Origin: Undaria pinnatifida | Lineage: Eukaryota; Sar; Phaeophyceae; Laminariales; Alariaceae | Reading direction: 5' to 3' | Assembly (NCBI GenBank): GCA_012845835.1 | Contig: JABAKD010000029.1 | Span: 1,928,970-1,992,969 of the forward strand | Length of the DNA stretch: 64,000 nucleotides | Shown here: positions 19,822 to 32,810 of the stretch, in pieces | Numbering within the stretch: position 1 is the first letter of the stretch | How the letters are laid out: every line of letters begins with the position of its first letter | Position numbers and translations under genes: made by a program | Notes under the pieces: model-generated | What the model saw: only the letters and a program-made list of their open reading frames with translations | Told to the model about the DNA's origin: nothing | Databases searched by the model: none

Positions 19822-19985
19822 TTGAAATGTTGTGTTTTGCCGCGTCACACTTAGGGACCGTGGTTGTAGCAGCCGCGTTCGCATATTGTTGGCCGCCGCT
19901 GACTATTGATAGTGTAGTTGCGTAGAAAATCACTCTCAATTGGTGTACGGTTTATTTTATCGGTGTACGATAGTGCTCGTATCCA

Positions 19986-20260
19986 TCCCCCCCCCCCCCC
20001 CCCCGCCCTTCGTGAAACCCTGTCAATGTGTCGATGATCGAAAAGTCTATATCGATGTTCGATACAATTGATAGTTGGTAAATCGATGTCGATATTCGAT
20101 AACTCGATACTGAGAACCAGGATAAATCGATAGTCGATACATGGATAATCGATACCAGGTATACGGTATTTTCTAAATTGATAAATGATACCTGGTACAT
20201 ATTCGATAATTCGATAGTTGATAAATCGATAAATCGGATCATCGACAAGTCGATCGATTG
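19986..20260. repeat. C20 homopolymer followed by ATCGATA-rich low-complexity DNA
   Basis: A run of about 20 C from 19987 is followed by some 230 bp of repeated ATCGATA and TCGATA words and two TACCWGGTA sites (20153, 20189). Open frames on the minus strand here follow the repeat and are not credible genes. Confidence 0.6.
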
Positions 20261-22764
20261 ATCCGGCCATTCAGTAGATTACTTAGAGCTGTATTATTGG
20301 GAGGGGGGGTGGTGCGTGTTGTTTAAAGTGTGTTTTTCTGGCGGTTGGCAGCGGCAGAAGCAGCAGCAGCAGCAGCAGTGTGGTTTATGTCGGTGCGAGA
20401 TTGGCGCTTGGCGGCGAATATGTGAACATGGGTTGTGCAGTCTAGCGCGTGTGTGAGTTATCCTCAAATTTACTGATTTATTCGTACTGGTATAATAGTA
20501 GAAATGTGTAATTTTTCCCTCCATGATGCTATGCATGACACGTACACTCTTTGCGGCAGAGAGGTGGAAACCCATTTAAAAATGAGGCGCGAGCATGGGG
20601 TGGCTCTCTCTGCTTCGAATTCGACATCACAATAGTGGATATTTTTCTTCTTTTTTTTGCATTAGCGAAGGCATATGTGCGGTTGCTGTTTTCCCCATGC
20701 GTTCGTGCATGCAGGCTTATCCTTTTTCGCGAAGGCGCAAGTGCTTTCACCCCTCTCTCTCGAGGGAGGTAGACAGACATGTTCGCATTTTGGGCGACTT
20801 TTTTGTTTCCGCCGACCTCTGAATGGACGAGCTCGCTTGAGTGTTCGAAGCCCCGCTTTATCGCGACAGACGTGGGTCGCCGGCAAAAAAAGCTGTGCCC
20901 GTGGGTGCTCGTACATCTGGGCACAGATCCGGGTCCGAGGCAGGACAGGACAGGACATTCTGTGGGTGTTAAGCCTTTTTCGCACCGCACTTCCGAGACG
21001 GGGAACAAAACACTTGGAGGTTGACTAGGATGATTTAAGGGGTTGGAAATTGATCAACTCGGTGCCGACGACGCGTGCTAGATTGTATAGGTGGCATCTT
21101 TCGGCAAATTTTTTTTCTGAATGAGGGAGCTAGGATCCTTAACCCAAAATCGTCGGAAAAGTCGTTTTTTTTTTCGATACTATCATCTGTTTGTATGTAC
21201 AAGGTTTCACTTCGGAAGGCGTGATTGGCGTGGAACCCCGGGGATCGTCGCACATCGAAAACGGGGGGCCAACAACTCTTCTTGATAGAAAACCTAGTTT
21301 GGATACCAGTTCCTTTTCCCTAGATTGTACCGCCTCCGTATCACTTATATAGTCTATACTTCGTATATATTATTTTTCTTTATCCTCCGGCGGATGGGGA
21401 AAAATAAAGCTTTAGCTCATCACACTTCCACGGGTTTTCATACGCGTCGTGTGTCGATTTAACTCAGTTGCTTTCGCAGCCCAACGCTAGCTGGTGCACC
21501 CTTCGGATCCGATTGTAGGTATGGCGTAAGCTGTCCCTATCAATGGTCTTCGTTACAACCCCGGCAGCGCAAGCTGCCGTTGTAAACGGATGCGTGTGTA
21601 TGTCGACCCGGCCTGTCCCCTGAGGGTCAGGTTCGGTGGAGATAGCCACGCGGAATGTCATATTTCCGGGTAGTGTGGGACTTGCGTAAGCTCACCCACT
21701 AACAAAACCCCTGGCCATGGGAGATGGCCTTCCGCCGGACTTGGTCCAGTTACGGTCCACCCTACCCATTCGGGCGTTGGTCCTAATCCTTCAAAATCAT
21801 CCTTGGCTCCTCGAGGCAGACTCTGGAGTGTTTCCTCATTGTTGACCCTCGAGCGTGCGTTTGCGCACGTCACCCACCTCGGCGTGTCTCCACACTAACA
21901 CCTACATCTGAGAATGAGAAACCTGCGAAGGGACCACCGTCCCACACTGAAAGAAAAAACTATTATTGGCAAGAAATTAACAACCGATGAGCGCAAACGA
22001 GTTTATGTCTTCGTTTAGACCTACATAGATAGTTCATGGGTTTTGTTTACCGGTTTTGCGTTTTCAGCTTGTAAGTCGAAATGAGTTTTTGGGCGCGAGG
22101 GGGTGTCTTAGCCCCCCCCCCCGAAAGGCATTGGAACGCTTGGACCCTGGAACGACATGTATGTGCTTTGTTAATTTTGCTGGCACTACTGTTGATTTGG
22201 TTTTTTATCAAATCGAACAGATTCCTAGCGTTCCCACCCTGATTGACCGAAAATATTTTTGGAGAGGAACAAAAGGATGTCCCAGAGAGTAGTTGATCTT
22301 GTGCAGCGAAACCGAACGGCCCCACTTGGAGCGAGATGTACGTCATCTGATTGGTGCTGGGAGTAGTGGCTCTTCGTAATACGCTGGAGGCCCGCGACGA
22401 GGGGGGTGTGGGTGCACATGGGGTGACTTTTGAGGTATAGCGCCTCTATCTAGTAGTTACTGTAGTGGGAAACATCAGGAACAATAATAATTGGTGCCCC
22501 TTTCTTTTACCGTATATAGTATGTTTTGTCCGACGACCCTTTTTTGCTACGGTAGAGAGAGGTGTTGTATGTACCTCTTCTTTTCCCCGACGGTTCTCAC
22601 TTTATAGGAGGAGCTTATCACACCTCCAAAAATAATGGATTTAGAGCAAAAAAATAACTGCTACTACCGTCCGGATGAAAAATCCCATCGCCCCTGTTAG
22701 TAGGTGCGGAACGAGAATCATCGCCAAAAACGTTACATATTTCCGACGATTTTTGGTTAACGCC
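20261..22764. other. Intergenic, no supported gene
   Basis: About 2.5 kb. Two minus-strand open frames, 21464-21661 and 21658-21873, adjoin but match nothing I recognise. Frames at 20529-21028 overlap on both strands and are probably incidental. A conserved 31-bp element (family H) lies at 21382-21413. A CTTAACCCAAAATCGTCGG word near 21140 recurs near 24655 and 25550. Confidence 0.45.
21382..21413 (-). repeat. Family H: 31-bp conserved element
   Basis: Minus-strand copy of AAGCTTTATTTTTCCCCATC followed by CGCCGGAGGAT. Near-identical copies lie at 36345-36375 and 60619-60649. The GATGG/CCATC-flanked GC core could form a small hairpin. It may be the conserved end of a longer, otherwise diverged repeat. 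Confidence 0.6.
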
Positions 22765-22845
22765 TTTAAAACTGGAAACCCTTTTTGAACACAAATTTAC
22801 TCAAATTTAACTAGTATAGGGAGGGATTTGGAGGCTCTACCATTC
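22765..22845 (-). repeat. Repeat family G, copy 3
   Basis: Inverted copy with AACTGGAAACC and TATAGGGAGGGATTTGGAGG, matching 25650-25745. Confidence 0.5.
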
Positions 22846-25073
22846 GGGAACGAAAATAGCCAAAAATTGGTAACCAGGGTATACCCCAACACGTGGTACG
22901 ATAGAGGCAGCACGTGCCCGTCCGACGCTTTTTTGATACGATAGAGGTGTGTACCTCTTTTTATTTTCCCGAGGGTCCTCGCTTGAGAAGCTCTTTCTTG
23001 CAAAAACAAAAACCGGGATTTTACTTTTGAGAACCGAACGGTTTGTTGTTCGCTTAGTCGTAATCCATGTGGACAGTGCCGTGGGTTAAGGTATACGAAA
23101 AAAAAACGAGTTTGTGAGGAAACACCAACGAACGTGATTCCACAGGTATTTTGGGTTTCTTCTTGGGTTCAATAGCCCGCGTCATTCAGAAACCGTTTGG
23201 CCCAAAAAAACTGGTACCCTCCCGACCGTCGCACGAATACACGAATGTACCTTCTTCGGTGAACACGATTAAGGTACTGCAGGATATCGTACGGCAGTAC
23301 TTTCGGTTCTGCACTACTAAGTAAGGTATATTCGGTAACCATAATAATACCGTCATACACTACTTTCGGTGACCATGATATTACAGTATTGCAGAACACT
23401 CGTTAAACATGGTACGTCAAATCGGTAAACATGTTTGCACGTCGTCGTTCGGTAAAAGCAGGCGTGTCTGCGCGCTCGCCACAAGCATTGTGTACGGTTT
23501 GGTACTTGTATAGATATTCCCGGAGCGCAGGCTCGCTCGAATTGATGTTATGGTATTTTTACATAAAAGGTGCCGCGCTGCTTCGTACCATACTACAACA
23601 GGGCCATTATACTATATATAGGGCCTGTCTAGAATGGTATATATTTACCTGGTATTTCGTACGAAGTATGTATATGGTTTTCTACAAATAATGGCACACG
23701 AAGTAAAATAAATGCCCATTTTCATCATATAGTCTATATGGTGTAGTAGCGTGTTCTCGTCATCTTTTTTTGTTTCAAGGCGTGTATCATGTTGAAATAT
23801 ACACGTAGTGGTAGATTTAGCTGGCTTTCACTTTTTTTCGGCGATGGTACATAAAAATACTCAACGCTCTCACGTTATATTCCTCATGTTGTGGAGTGCC
23901 ACCGTAGATGAATCGTCTATATAGATTCGACGTGAAACCATGTCATCATGGTTGGGGTGAAACCTCGTGATATTAGATGTCACGCGGTCACATCAAGGCC
24001 ATCATAGATGGGCTTCAATGTCGGTGACAGAGTGGTCAAGCAGGACTCCCCTCATCGTTCACTACCCTGCTTTGCCCTGTTCTGTCTGTCTTTTAGCGCC
24101 CTATTCAGAGCAATAATGTATAAGCGTAGAGTCTAGCCAGCGAGCCTATGGAGAGATAATTTAGACACCGGAACCTATGAGGGGCACGCTTCCCAATACT
24201 GATCAACCACGCACGCCCCCTCGGAGTGCCATCACACGTATTTGTCAGGGGGGCATGATGACCATCGGTTGCAGGGGCAAGTTTTTACTTTTTACAATCG
24301 TGCGCTCCTGAAGCGCATTTCATCCCCCCCATTCTGCCTGGTCGGTGCAATCCCGACGTGCTCCATCCTGGCATAGAAGGGATGCGAGGGGTCTATGGTC
24401 ATACGACTACGGCCATGCACAAAGTGAGCACCCCGCCTCCCAACCTCCCCCCCGCACACACACCCCTCCACAGCCGACACGTGATAGTCCTCGTTTTCGG
24501 GTAACAACCTGGAGGTTTTTGACGCGATGTTTTTTTCTGAGGTTTCTACAAGTACACCTCTCCCAAAATTTGCTTTGGGACGCGTGCTCGTACGATAGAG
24601 GTACGAAGCAATTTTTGGCTATTATTTTCGTTTCTGAAGGACGGGGCTCTCCTTAACCCCAAATCGGAGGAAATGGTATTATTCTTGTTTTTGCTATAAA
24701 AAAGAAAAAAGGTTTTGTATATACCTAGGCCATGCATGGGTTTGTTTGTTCGTTGGGAGGCTTGAGCTTTCAAACTTTTTTCAAGGATCAGCTTTTTTTT
24801 GCGCGAGGTGTCGTAGAGGTTCTCAAGCCAACGACGCCCGGAAAAAGCTGGGTGCACCTCTATCTATCGAAAGTTATGTGTCTTGGGGAGGGGAAAAAAA
24901 CGTGCTATATATACCCGATGATCAATTCCCATGGCTCAGGTATACAACGATTTTTTTTGCAAAAAACAACACCAACGAAACTCATATCGTTGCAGGCGTC
25001 TTTTGGCAGGAGCTCAGAGCTGCAAGGCTTGTCACTCTGGGAAACAGCACGCCAACGTAAACAGTTGGCGCTG
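22846..25073. other. Intergenic, no supported gene
   Basis: AT-rich. Contains one TACCTGGTA (23646) and scattered words shared with 21.1 and 25.5 kb (GATAGAGGT, CGGGGCTC, CTTAACC). No open frame has recognisable content. Confidence 0.45.
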
Positions 25074-25445
<372 letters not shown>

Positions 25446-25649
25446 GTACTAGTACTACTACACTACGGAGTATAATACAGACGCGTGCTACAATAGAGGT
25501 AGCAGTTTTCGTCTGAAGTGCTTTCCGAATGACGGGGCTCCTTAACCCAAACATCGTCGGAAAAATACGACATGTTCTTTTTTTGGGCCTGATTCTCGTT
25601 GTGTACCTAGGCCATGGGAAATTTTTCAAAACAGTTTTGGGAGAGGTCG

Positions 25650-25745
25650 TACAACCCCTTTCGAGCCCCCGAACCCCTCCCTATACTAAACCCAAGTAAT
25701 TTTGTCCCCCAATACGGTTTCCAGTTGTAAAGGGGTTAAGTCCCC
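25650..25745 (+). repeat. Repeat family G, copy 2
   Basis: CCCCTTTCGAGCCCC, TCCCTATACTAA, GGTTTCCAGTTGTAAAGGGG in order, as at 17281. Confidence 0.6.
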
Positions 25746-26139
25746 ATTTTGAGGAGTAGTATTAGAAAAAAAGTGGTGCCCCTCTATCGTAGCACGAGTC
25801 ACGTGCTCGAAACCACTCGTTTTAAGAGACGCCCTCATCTTTTGCCATTCGCAGACAACCACTATCCTGTACAGCGAACAGCCGGCGCGGCGCGTTCCCT
25901 GAGGTGATCCGGACGTGTGCGGGCGTACGTGCGCGCTTCACTACCCTCCTGTGTTCTTTGTTTCTTTGTTCTTCAATTTCAACTCAACTTTCTCAATGTG
26001 AATCCGCCCGTCAGAAGTCAGCTCAGATGTATATGCCGAAGCCGTTTATGTAGTCAAGTGGCTAATTTACTAAAATGTGGCCCAGTGCCACCGTGTTTAC
26101 GTACATTGTTAATAATTGTGATGCAAATAGCGCCATTGC

Positions 26140-26650
26140 CAACGTATGTTGGCACATCGTGCACCACATATGTTGAGCTCTTACAATTGTAATCAGACCG
26201 TCTGTGCAGAACCCTACAACGACAGATCAGCACTCTACCGTAGTGCGAACATTACCGGCGTATTATGGCTGGTATTTTGGCGCATTGTGAACAGTATTTG
26301 GCTCATTACCACCTACAACCGAATCGTACTGAATCGTACCGTATGTTGGCACATCATAAACCGTATTTTCATCGTAACCACAACGCACCGTACCGAATCG
26401 TGCAACAATCCCGCACTCGTACCGCACGTAGTGGTCCTGTCTTCCCGGCAAGTTGCCCTCCTCCCTATGCCATCACTACTACTACTACTGCTACTACTGC
26501 CACCTCCTCCTCGCCGACGAACTACCTCCCGCCCTTTGCACCTAGCTACCACCATACTTTGGCACATCGTGAACCGTGTTTGGGCCCGTGCCATACCGTA
26601 CCGTGCTGAACCGTACCGTGTTTAAGGCACATCGTGAACCGTATGTGGCT
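26140..26650 (+). repeat. Degenerate minisatellite with GGCACATCGTGAACCGTA unit
   Basis: At least six copies of (T)TGGCACATCGTGAACCGTA or variants, interleaved with GGCTCATTACCA and ACCGTACCGTG words, plus a short CTACTA run. Frames crossing it read as low-complexity. Confidence 0.6.
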
Positions 26651-27399
26651 CATTACCATAACGTAAAGTCCTAAACAGTTACAACAGCTCAGCACTGACC
26701 GTACACCTCAGCGGTCATTCCTCCACGCACACTGACTCCTCCCTCCGTTTATAGCATCTACCGCCAAGTTTAATACACAAGGGTGGGCGTGTTCAGCACA
26801 GGGCGTACGCCGTGCGTGTGTGTTTTCACATTAAATCGTTCTTTCTATGTACCCACATCGACATCCATCCAGTGCCCGCGCCGATTCTTCACGCTATTAT
26901 CAAGAGAGATACAAGCTCGGCGGTCACACACCACTCCAGGAGCGAACACCCTACCAACCAACCATCACGCACCTCACCGCCCATTCTTATGTACAAGCTA
27001 ACAACCCCCCACCATCCCACCGGCTGGCGAGCGACGCACAGGACGCCTTCGAGCACCAACCTCGTCGAGCTCCGCATCTACATACTCACACGGCCGCGTA
27101 ACATCACACGGCAGCTCGCGTTGCCGTTGCGCGGCCGTGCCTACGGCAGCACCGCTGCGTTCTACACCCGGCCAAGCCAAAATTGACACATTACACAAGG
27201 GTCTGATATGGAAGCTTGCCGAGCTTTTAACATTTTAGAACACCACCCCACGTTTTGAGGCAAGTTACTTGAAATTAGAATGCAATAAAATTGCAGTAGT
27301 AAACGGGTATAAGCTCTATTTTTACCCGTCCGCCCGATGATAACAAAAGCAACATAAAAGCGCCTCACCCAGCACACTACAGCCGGTGAGCGGTCGGGC

Positions 27400-28400
27400 A
27401 GGCAACGGACCGGCCAACCTCACCGTCACAACGAATCCGCAACATTCATCCAACCATCGGATGAATTTCGCGTCCAATCAGGGTGGGCGTGTCGATGGAC
27501 ATCCACCCCTGCACCGAACTCCTTCTCTCCCCACAACCGAAAAACGCCTCTCGCTCGAAAACCGTTGGTGTCCCTCGGTCTGACAAACTCCGCGCCAAAC
27601 TTCCAACAAACCAAAACACCGCCGTGCCCATCGAAACCTTCGGGGGTGTCTCCCCACAGCCGAAAAAACGTCCGCCGCCTGAAACCCGATGGTGTTTTCC
27701 ACACAGCACACGCCAGAGCCAGCGGCCGGGCGACGGACCGGTCACCGTCACAAGGAATCCGCAACGTCCATACAACCATCGGAAGAACTTCGCGTCCAAT
27801 CAGGCTTGGCGTCCCGCGCCAACCCTCGCGCCGCACCCCTCCCTTCCCCACAACCCAAGTCCGCCTCCCGCTCGACAACCGCTGGTGTCCCTCGGTCTGA
27901 CAACCCCCCCGCCGACGCCCCCCCTCCCCCATAACCCCAAACCGCCTCATGCGCGAAAAAAGCGGGTGTCCCCAGGCCCGACCCCCGCGCTGACGTTCCC
28001 TCTCCCCCACAACACGAAACCGCCTCCCGCCCGAAAACCGCGGGTGTCCCGCTCAGAGCGCCCACACCACTACCACCACCACCACCACCGCTACAGCCAC
28101 TCCTACCTCTACCGCCACCACTGCCGTTAACGCCACTGCCATTACCGTCACTGTTAGGCTGCATCGTATTCCACGCCCTCGCCGAATCCCCCGCTTCCCC
28201 ACAACCCAACGCCGCCTGCCGCCCGAAAACCGGGAGCGTCCCGTTCAGGACGCCCGAACTGCTGCTGCTAACGTCACCACTACCACCAGCGTTACCGCCG
28301 CTCCTACCTCTATCACCACCACCTTTACCGTTACCGCCACCGTCGTCGCCACCACCAGGTTGCATCGCATTCCACCGCGCTTTTATGGCCCACTCATCAT
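27400..28400 (-). repeat. Coding-like minisatellite (minus-strand GTPAVFGREA repeats)
   Basis: At least seven units whose minus-strand translation is a variant of GTPAVFGREAxxGCG, spread over two frames. The plus-strand word is CCCCACAACC...CGCCTCCCGC...CGAAAACCG. Longer blocks are duplicated too: ASNQ-type sequence near 27465 and 27795, and MQPNSDG/MQPGGGD near 28160 and 28360. One open frame (27748-28518, minus, 256 codons) covers most units. Units keep the protein phrase across different frames, suggesting a former repeat protein gene that was shuffled and frameshifted, or a repeat whose period happens to stay open. No known domain. Confidence 0.5.
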
Positions 28401-28630
28401 TCCAACCACCTTCTCTACGAACTCCCGGGAGCGACGGTAAGTGGCTGGACGAGGCGAAACCACACGCATCCGCAACGTATTCGTGTTCCTCTTCGGGGTT
28501 TGGCGTTCGTAATCCCAATCCCGCCGAGTCTGATTCCGCCGCCTCTGACGCGATTCTCCAAGGGTGCGGCTCTCCCGCGGCGTACTTTCGAAGCCCCTGG
28601 GTGCATCAAAAACGTGGTGGAAGGCTTTTT

Positions 28631-28633
<3 letters not shown>

Positions 28634-28661
<28 letters not shown>
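28634..28661. repeat. (AT)14 microsatellite
   Basis: Perfect AT dinucleotide run. Confidence 0.95.
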
Positions 28662-28664
<3 letters not shown>

Positions 28665-29489
28665 ATATTGCAAAAAAATGTCTCACAATAAATCCAGGTA
28701 GTTCTCTCAAAAATCATGGGTGCAAGTCTGAATGACGTGAGTTAAGCTCAGCATCAATAAATTCGGCTGCACTCACCGCTGAGGTATAACAAACATGGTA
28801 GGAATATTAGTCGAATCGAATCGAAACATTACCTCCGGTATCCTCTAAGGCTGCACACCCGTAGCAGCATCATCATCCTCACGATCTACAACAACAGCAA
28901 CACCAGCACCAGCACCAGCACCAGCACCAGCACCAGCACCACCACCAACAACAACAGTCCTGTTGTCGTTACAAACGAAGACATACCAATGACACGGAAA
29001 ACTCTGAAACGTCGTACCTGAAGGAGAGTCTCGACGACGAACGCCATCGTGCTCACAGAACTCCATGCCGCTCTCTCCAGAAACGGTAGCTGTAACTGCC
29101 CATCTTTGCCCACAAACGGGCAGGTCCTCCTGAAACACCTAATGTTCGTGAGCGTTAGCGTTGCATCCATCACGGTAAGTCGTCGAGTTAAATCGCCGCG
29201 GTAAATCGCCGCGACAAACAATGGCGGCAAAAATAAAGAGGGACGCGCCTGGCGACTGATCCATTGCGTTAAACGTTCGAACCAATCGCAGGCATAGCAG
29301 GGGGGAAGACAAGCAATGAAGACCTGTTCGATGCTTCGACAGGCAGCCACAAAAGGCTACGTTTGTTTGGCAGCTAGTTCGACACGACACTCGGAAACGC
29401 GGGATTTTACAATTTCTCGAAGGCGGCAGTTTTTCCTACAGACCATCGCTCGTGCGACCACACGCTACAGAACAAAGAAGCGTGACCAC
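28662..29489. other. No supported gene; (CCAGCA)n tract
   Basis: A run of CACCAGCACCAG hexamers at 28895-28945 gives a Val/Leu-rich minus-strand frame (28886-29350). The upstream part of that frame (CFRRTCPFVGKD ... RAAWSSVSTMAF) is not repeat and could be a degenerate coding piece, but I do not recognise it. Confidence 0.4.
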
Positions 29490-30510
29490 CTGTACGTAGC
29501 TGCTGCAAAACGTTTGCAAGGTGCTCCACCATCAAGCTAACTCCCTACCCCCCTTCTTCTCCCCTCCCCCGCCTACACCTACCCGCCACCCCTTTCTCTC
29601 CGCCGTACCTCCTCCCGTAGTGTTGGAGGTCTCCCTGTTAGGAGTAGGAACGGTGTTCCATTTCGAAACGGATGCGTTTTCAATGGTCGAACGACTAAGG
29701 CAAGCAACAAATGAGGACCCCCTTCTCCGTAACTGTGAATGAGTAGCTGCTGCAAAACGATTGCAAGGTGCTCCGCGGTCACGCTAGCCCCCACCCCACG
29801 CCATCCCTACGCCTCCCCCCCCCCCCCCCTCCCACCGTTCCTCCCCCCCTCCCCGCCCCCCTCCCCCTCTTCCCTCCACCCACCCACCCCCACCTTTCCG
29901 CGAAGATAGCCGGCGGGTCATGGGGGTAAAACTTGGGCACAACAATGGAGAAGGTGGTGGGCACGCTTGTTCCCCGGGTAGCCCCAGCCGCTGGTGTAAT
30001 AGCTCCCACTCCCCCAATCGGGCACAAAAAAGTCAGCTGGCATTCCAAAGGATTGCCAGGCGTTTTGTCGAACCTGTTCCGTAGTCCGTGGCGTTTGAAC
30101 GCGTGCGGGGGAGGTAGTGGGTCGCTCGGGAGGGCAGCATAGTTCTCACCTTTTTAAAATGGGAAAAAAATGGAACATCCCCCACGTGTAAACGGACGTT
30201 TTTGAGGAAGTCGGCGCAGGTATCAATACAGGCACAAGAAACGACAACTGGCTTTTCAGAAGGTTTGCCAGGGTTTTTGATCAAACCTCTAGCGCGTGGG
30301 GTTTGAAGGCGTGCGGGTGAGGCGGTGCGTCGTTTGAGAGGTGTGGCGGAAGGGCAATACAATTCTCAAACTCGTATAATGGGATAACTCCTGGAATATG
30401 TAGTTGTTCGTATAGTGGGGAAATTCTGGGAATATTCCACATAATCGGAAAACACTGGGAGTACCCCCCTCATGTAAACGGACGTGTTCATGGCAGTCGG
30501 CGCCGACATC
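29490..30510. repeat. Local direct duplications
   Basis: GCTGCTGCAAAACG plus TTGCAAGGTGCTCC occurs at about 29498 and 29748. Further on, a unit of about 210 bp is repeated: 30055-30225 and 30265-30500 share CGTGTAAACGGACG, AGTCGGCGC, GTTTGAAGGCGTGCGGG-like and GGGCA-TACAATTCTCA words. Separated by C-rich low-complexity DNA (29815-29890). Non-coding. Confidence 0.55.
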
Positions 30511-30764
30511 AAGCCTTCGTTTGCCGCTGCCCCCCCCGCGAGACTAAACCCGCCTATTTTGGGATATATTAATAGCAATTATTGTCTCGGGGATATTCCC
30601 CCCCCCAAATCCCCACTATGCGGAGGCGAAAACTGGCCTCTGGCAGGTGTTACTGAATTTAGATGGACTTTCCTAGACAGATCAAAGAGAAAACTTGGCA
30701 AACTGCTCCCGCTTGGCACCCTGATTCCACCCCGGCCTGATAATTCGACGTATACTATCTCGTC

Positions 30765-30965
30765 ACTATCTTGTCATCGAAAGAGCGAGAGCGTGAGATA
30801 GCAAAAGTTCGATGGAAATCGACAAGCAGTGGGATTATTGAAAACCCCTTGTGCGATTGAAAATAAGGAAATACGTACCGGACAGGGGGAAGGGACGACC
30901 CCTGTGACCACGGCTTGCCCAGAAGATGGAACGAAAAGATGAGATACATAAACTAAACTTAAACC
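30765..30965 (+). repeat. Diverged SINE family C copy (3' part)
   Basis: The plus strand reads GAGCGAGAGCGTGAG, AGCAGTGGGATTRTTGAA, GGAAGGGACGAC, CTGTG-CCACGGCTTG and CCAGAAG, in the same order as the minus-strand SINEs at 45130-45800. The tRNA-like head is missing or unrecognisable. Confidence 0.6.
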
Positions 30966-31789
30966 GCACCGCACGGAACCTAACCGCACTGCAAGAAAGA
31001 AAGCACTGCTGTAATATGCCATGACTGGCTCGAGGCCAGGCTGTACCCGTTTAGGTATCTAAAGTAGCAGGTGTACCCTTTTTTGGCTACTATCCCAGGG
31101 TAAATTTTTCTCCCTTACCTCGCGACTCCCTGCTGATGGAGGAGGTCGCAGTCGACAAGGTCTTTCTTCAACCTCAGTTCTCCGGGAGTAGAGCTGTCAG
31201 GAAATACACAACACGTGGGGCAGGCAATACAGACAGAGGCGCATGAAAGCTGGGCCAAGTCACCGTGCATAGCTTAATCAGTTCAGTTCTGAAACGCTCA
31301 ACGAAACGCCACACAGCCTGGCAAAGCAATTCCTGCAATCGCCGAAATGCTCTCCGAATCGTTCGACAGCTTGACAAAAACAAGTCATGTAGCCTGGGTA
31401 CGGGTTGATTTCATAGAGCCGAGACTAAGCAATACTGATACAATAGTGCGAACTGTAATACAGTCAACGATATGCGTTGCCCTGCTGTGCCCCAGTGCAC
31501 TTTAAGTCCTCAATACAAGACGTGTCTACGCGTAAGTAATGCAAAAAACTGATTTCAGTCGGAATTGACGTAGTTACGCCTAATCAACTGATCCACACCC
31601 AACGTCTCCAACAGCAAGTGCGGTAGGCAGACATGAGGGAATTTTGTGGAACTCAATATGGAAGGGTAAGGGTAAGGGTATGTGAAAGAGTAGTACGCGT
31701 GGCGCTCCAGTCAGTGCTTAAAATATGGACTGTGCGAGGAATCTCAGTACAAGAACACAGCGGCGAGCTCTGTCGCCGTCTGCTCTAAA

Positions 31790-32810
31790 AAGTATATTAG
31801 TCTGTCATAGACAATGTATCAACGCGGATGGAGAGCTCAACGTCGAGATAAACCGGCGTCTTCAGAGCGTGCTTCCAGCAGTACAAGGTGGAAATCTATG
31901 ACCGCCCGTGTGTGCGCTTTCGCTGCTGAAGGTGCGGATGCTGAAAGCCGAAGTGCTAGAGACGCTACTCTACGGGTGCGTGACGTGGAGCCCGAACAAG
32001 CCTGACTACGACAGGCTACGGCAGGTTCACCACTTCATGCTCCTCCGATGCCTCGGCTAGCGGAAAAGGAAGTGCGACGACCACACCCTCTCGTATGCCA
32101 ACGCGCTTGCCAAGACAGACTCCGAGAGCATTGAGGCGACGGTGCGGAGACGGAGGATGTTGTTGGCGGGATTCATGGCACGTATGGAGGAGCGTCTGCC
32201 GCGCAGGGTAAAGTTGAGGGAGCTGGTTGGGGGTAAGGGACACTCTGGGGGGCAATCTAAGGATTGGATGGTGCGCCTCGAGGAGGACATGACGGAATAT
32301 GGCATGGAGTTCGAAGGATGTGGCGAAAGGCTGCACAAAGGCCAGCGGATGGTTTCGACGGGTCGAGGAGGGGGCGGAGGCATTCAGGCGGAAAAGGCAT
32401 GACGCGGAGAACGATAGAGCTGCAGAGAAACACGCGATGGCCGCGGCCGCGCCACCCACCGATGGCACCAATACGCGGCCGGAGGGAGGGAGGGAGGGAG
32501 GGGGGAGCGTCCTGTCTGAGAGACTGAAGTCTGGGCCTGGCCATCATAGTCCTGGCGTATGTGCGCCTTGCGGTGGCCGTAGATAGCTAGCATAAGACCA
32601 CCCAGAGTTCTTCGCCTTGCTGTGTTCTCCCCTCAGTGCCCTTTACGCACTTGATGCCCTCTATGTGTCCAATGCCTTCGTCTGTCCGTCTCCAGGGTCT
32701 GCTATTCTGGTGTTTGTCCTTGTCTTTCCTTGCTTTCTTTTCTGTTATTTTGTTTCTGTCTTTTTTCAATTCCCTCGGGTCTTTCGTACGCATGCGTATC
32801 GATAGCGCTG
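31790..32810 (+). pseudogene. 3' fragment of the APE-type LINE
   Basis: Translated pieces match residues about 985-1200 of the intact LINE protein encoded at 48341-52123: EIYDRP, RLLKAEV-like, ETLLYGC, DHTLSYANAL, SIEATVRRRRMLLAGF, GGKGHSGGQ, KDW. Several frameshifts and a TAG (in RCLG-stop) break it. The non-coding tail (32590-32810), including a T/C-rich stretch and CAATT...CGTACGCATGCGTATCGATAG, matches the 3' UTR of the intact copy. That helps define where the LINE ends. It is a dead, 5'-truncated insertion. Confidence 0.8.

Noticed and set aside
29800-30048. Minus-strand Gly/Arg-rich frames
   Set aside because: Arise from C-homopolymer and CCCTCC low-complexity DNA.
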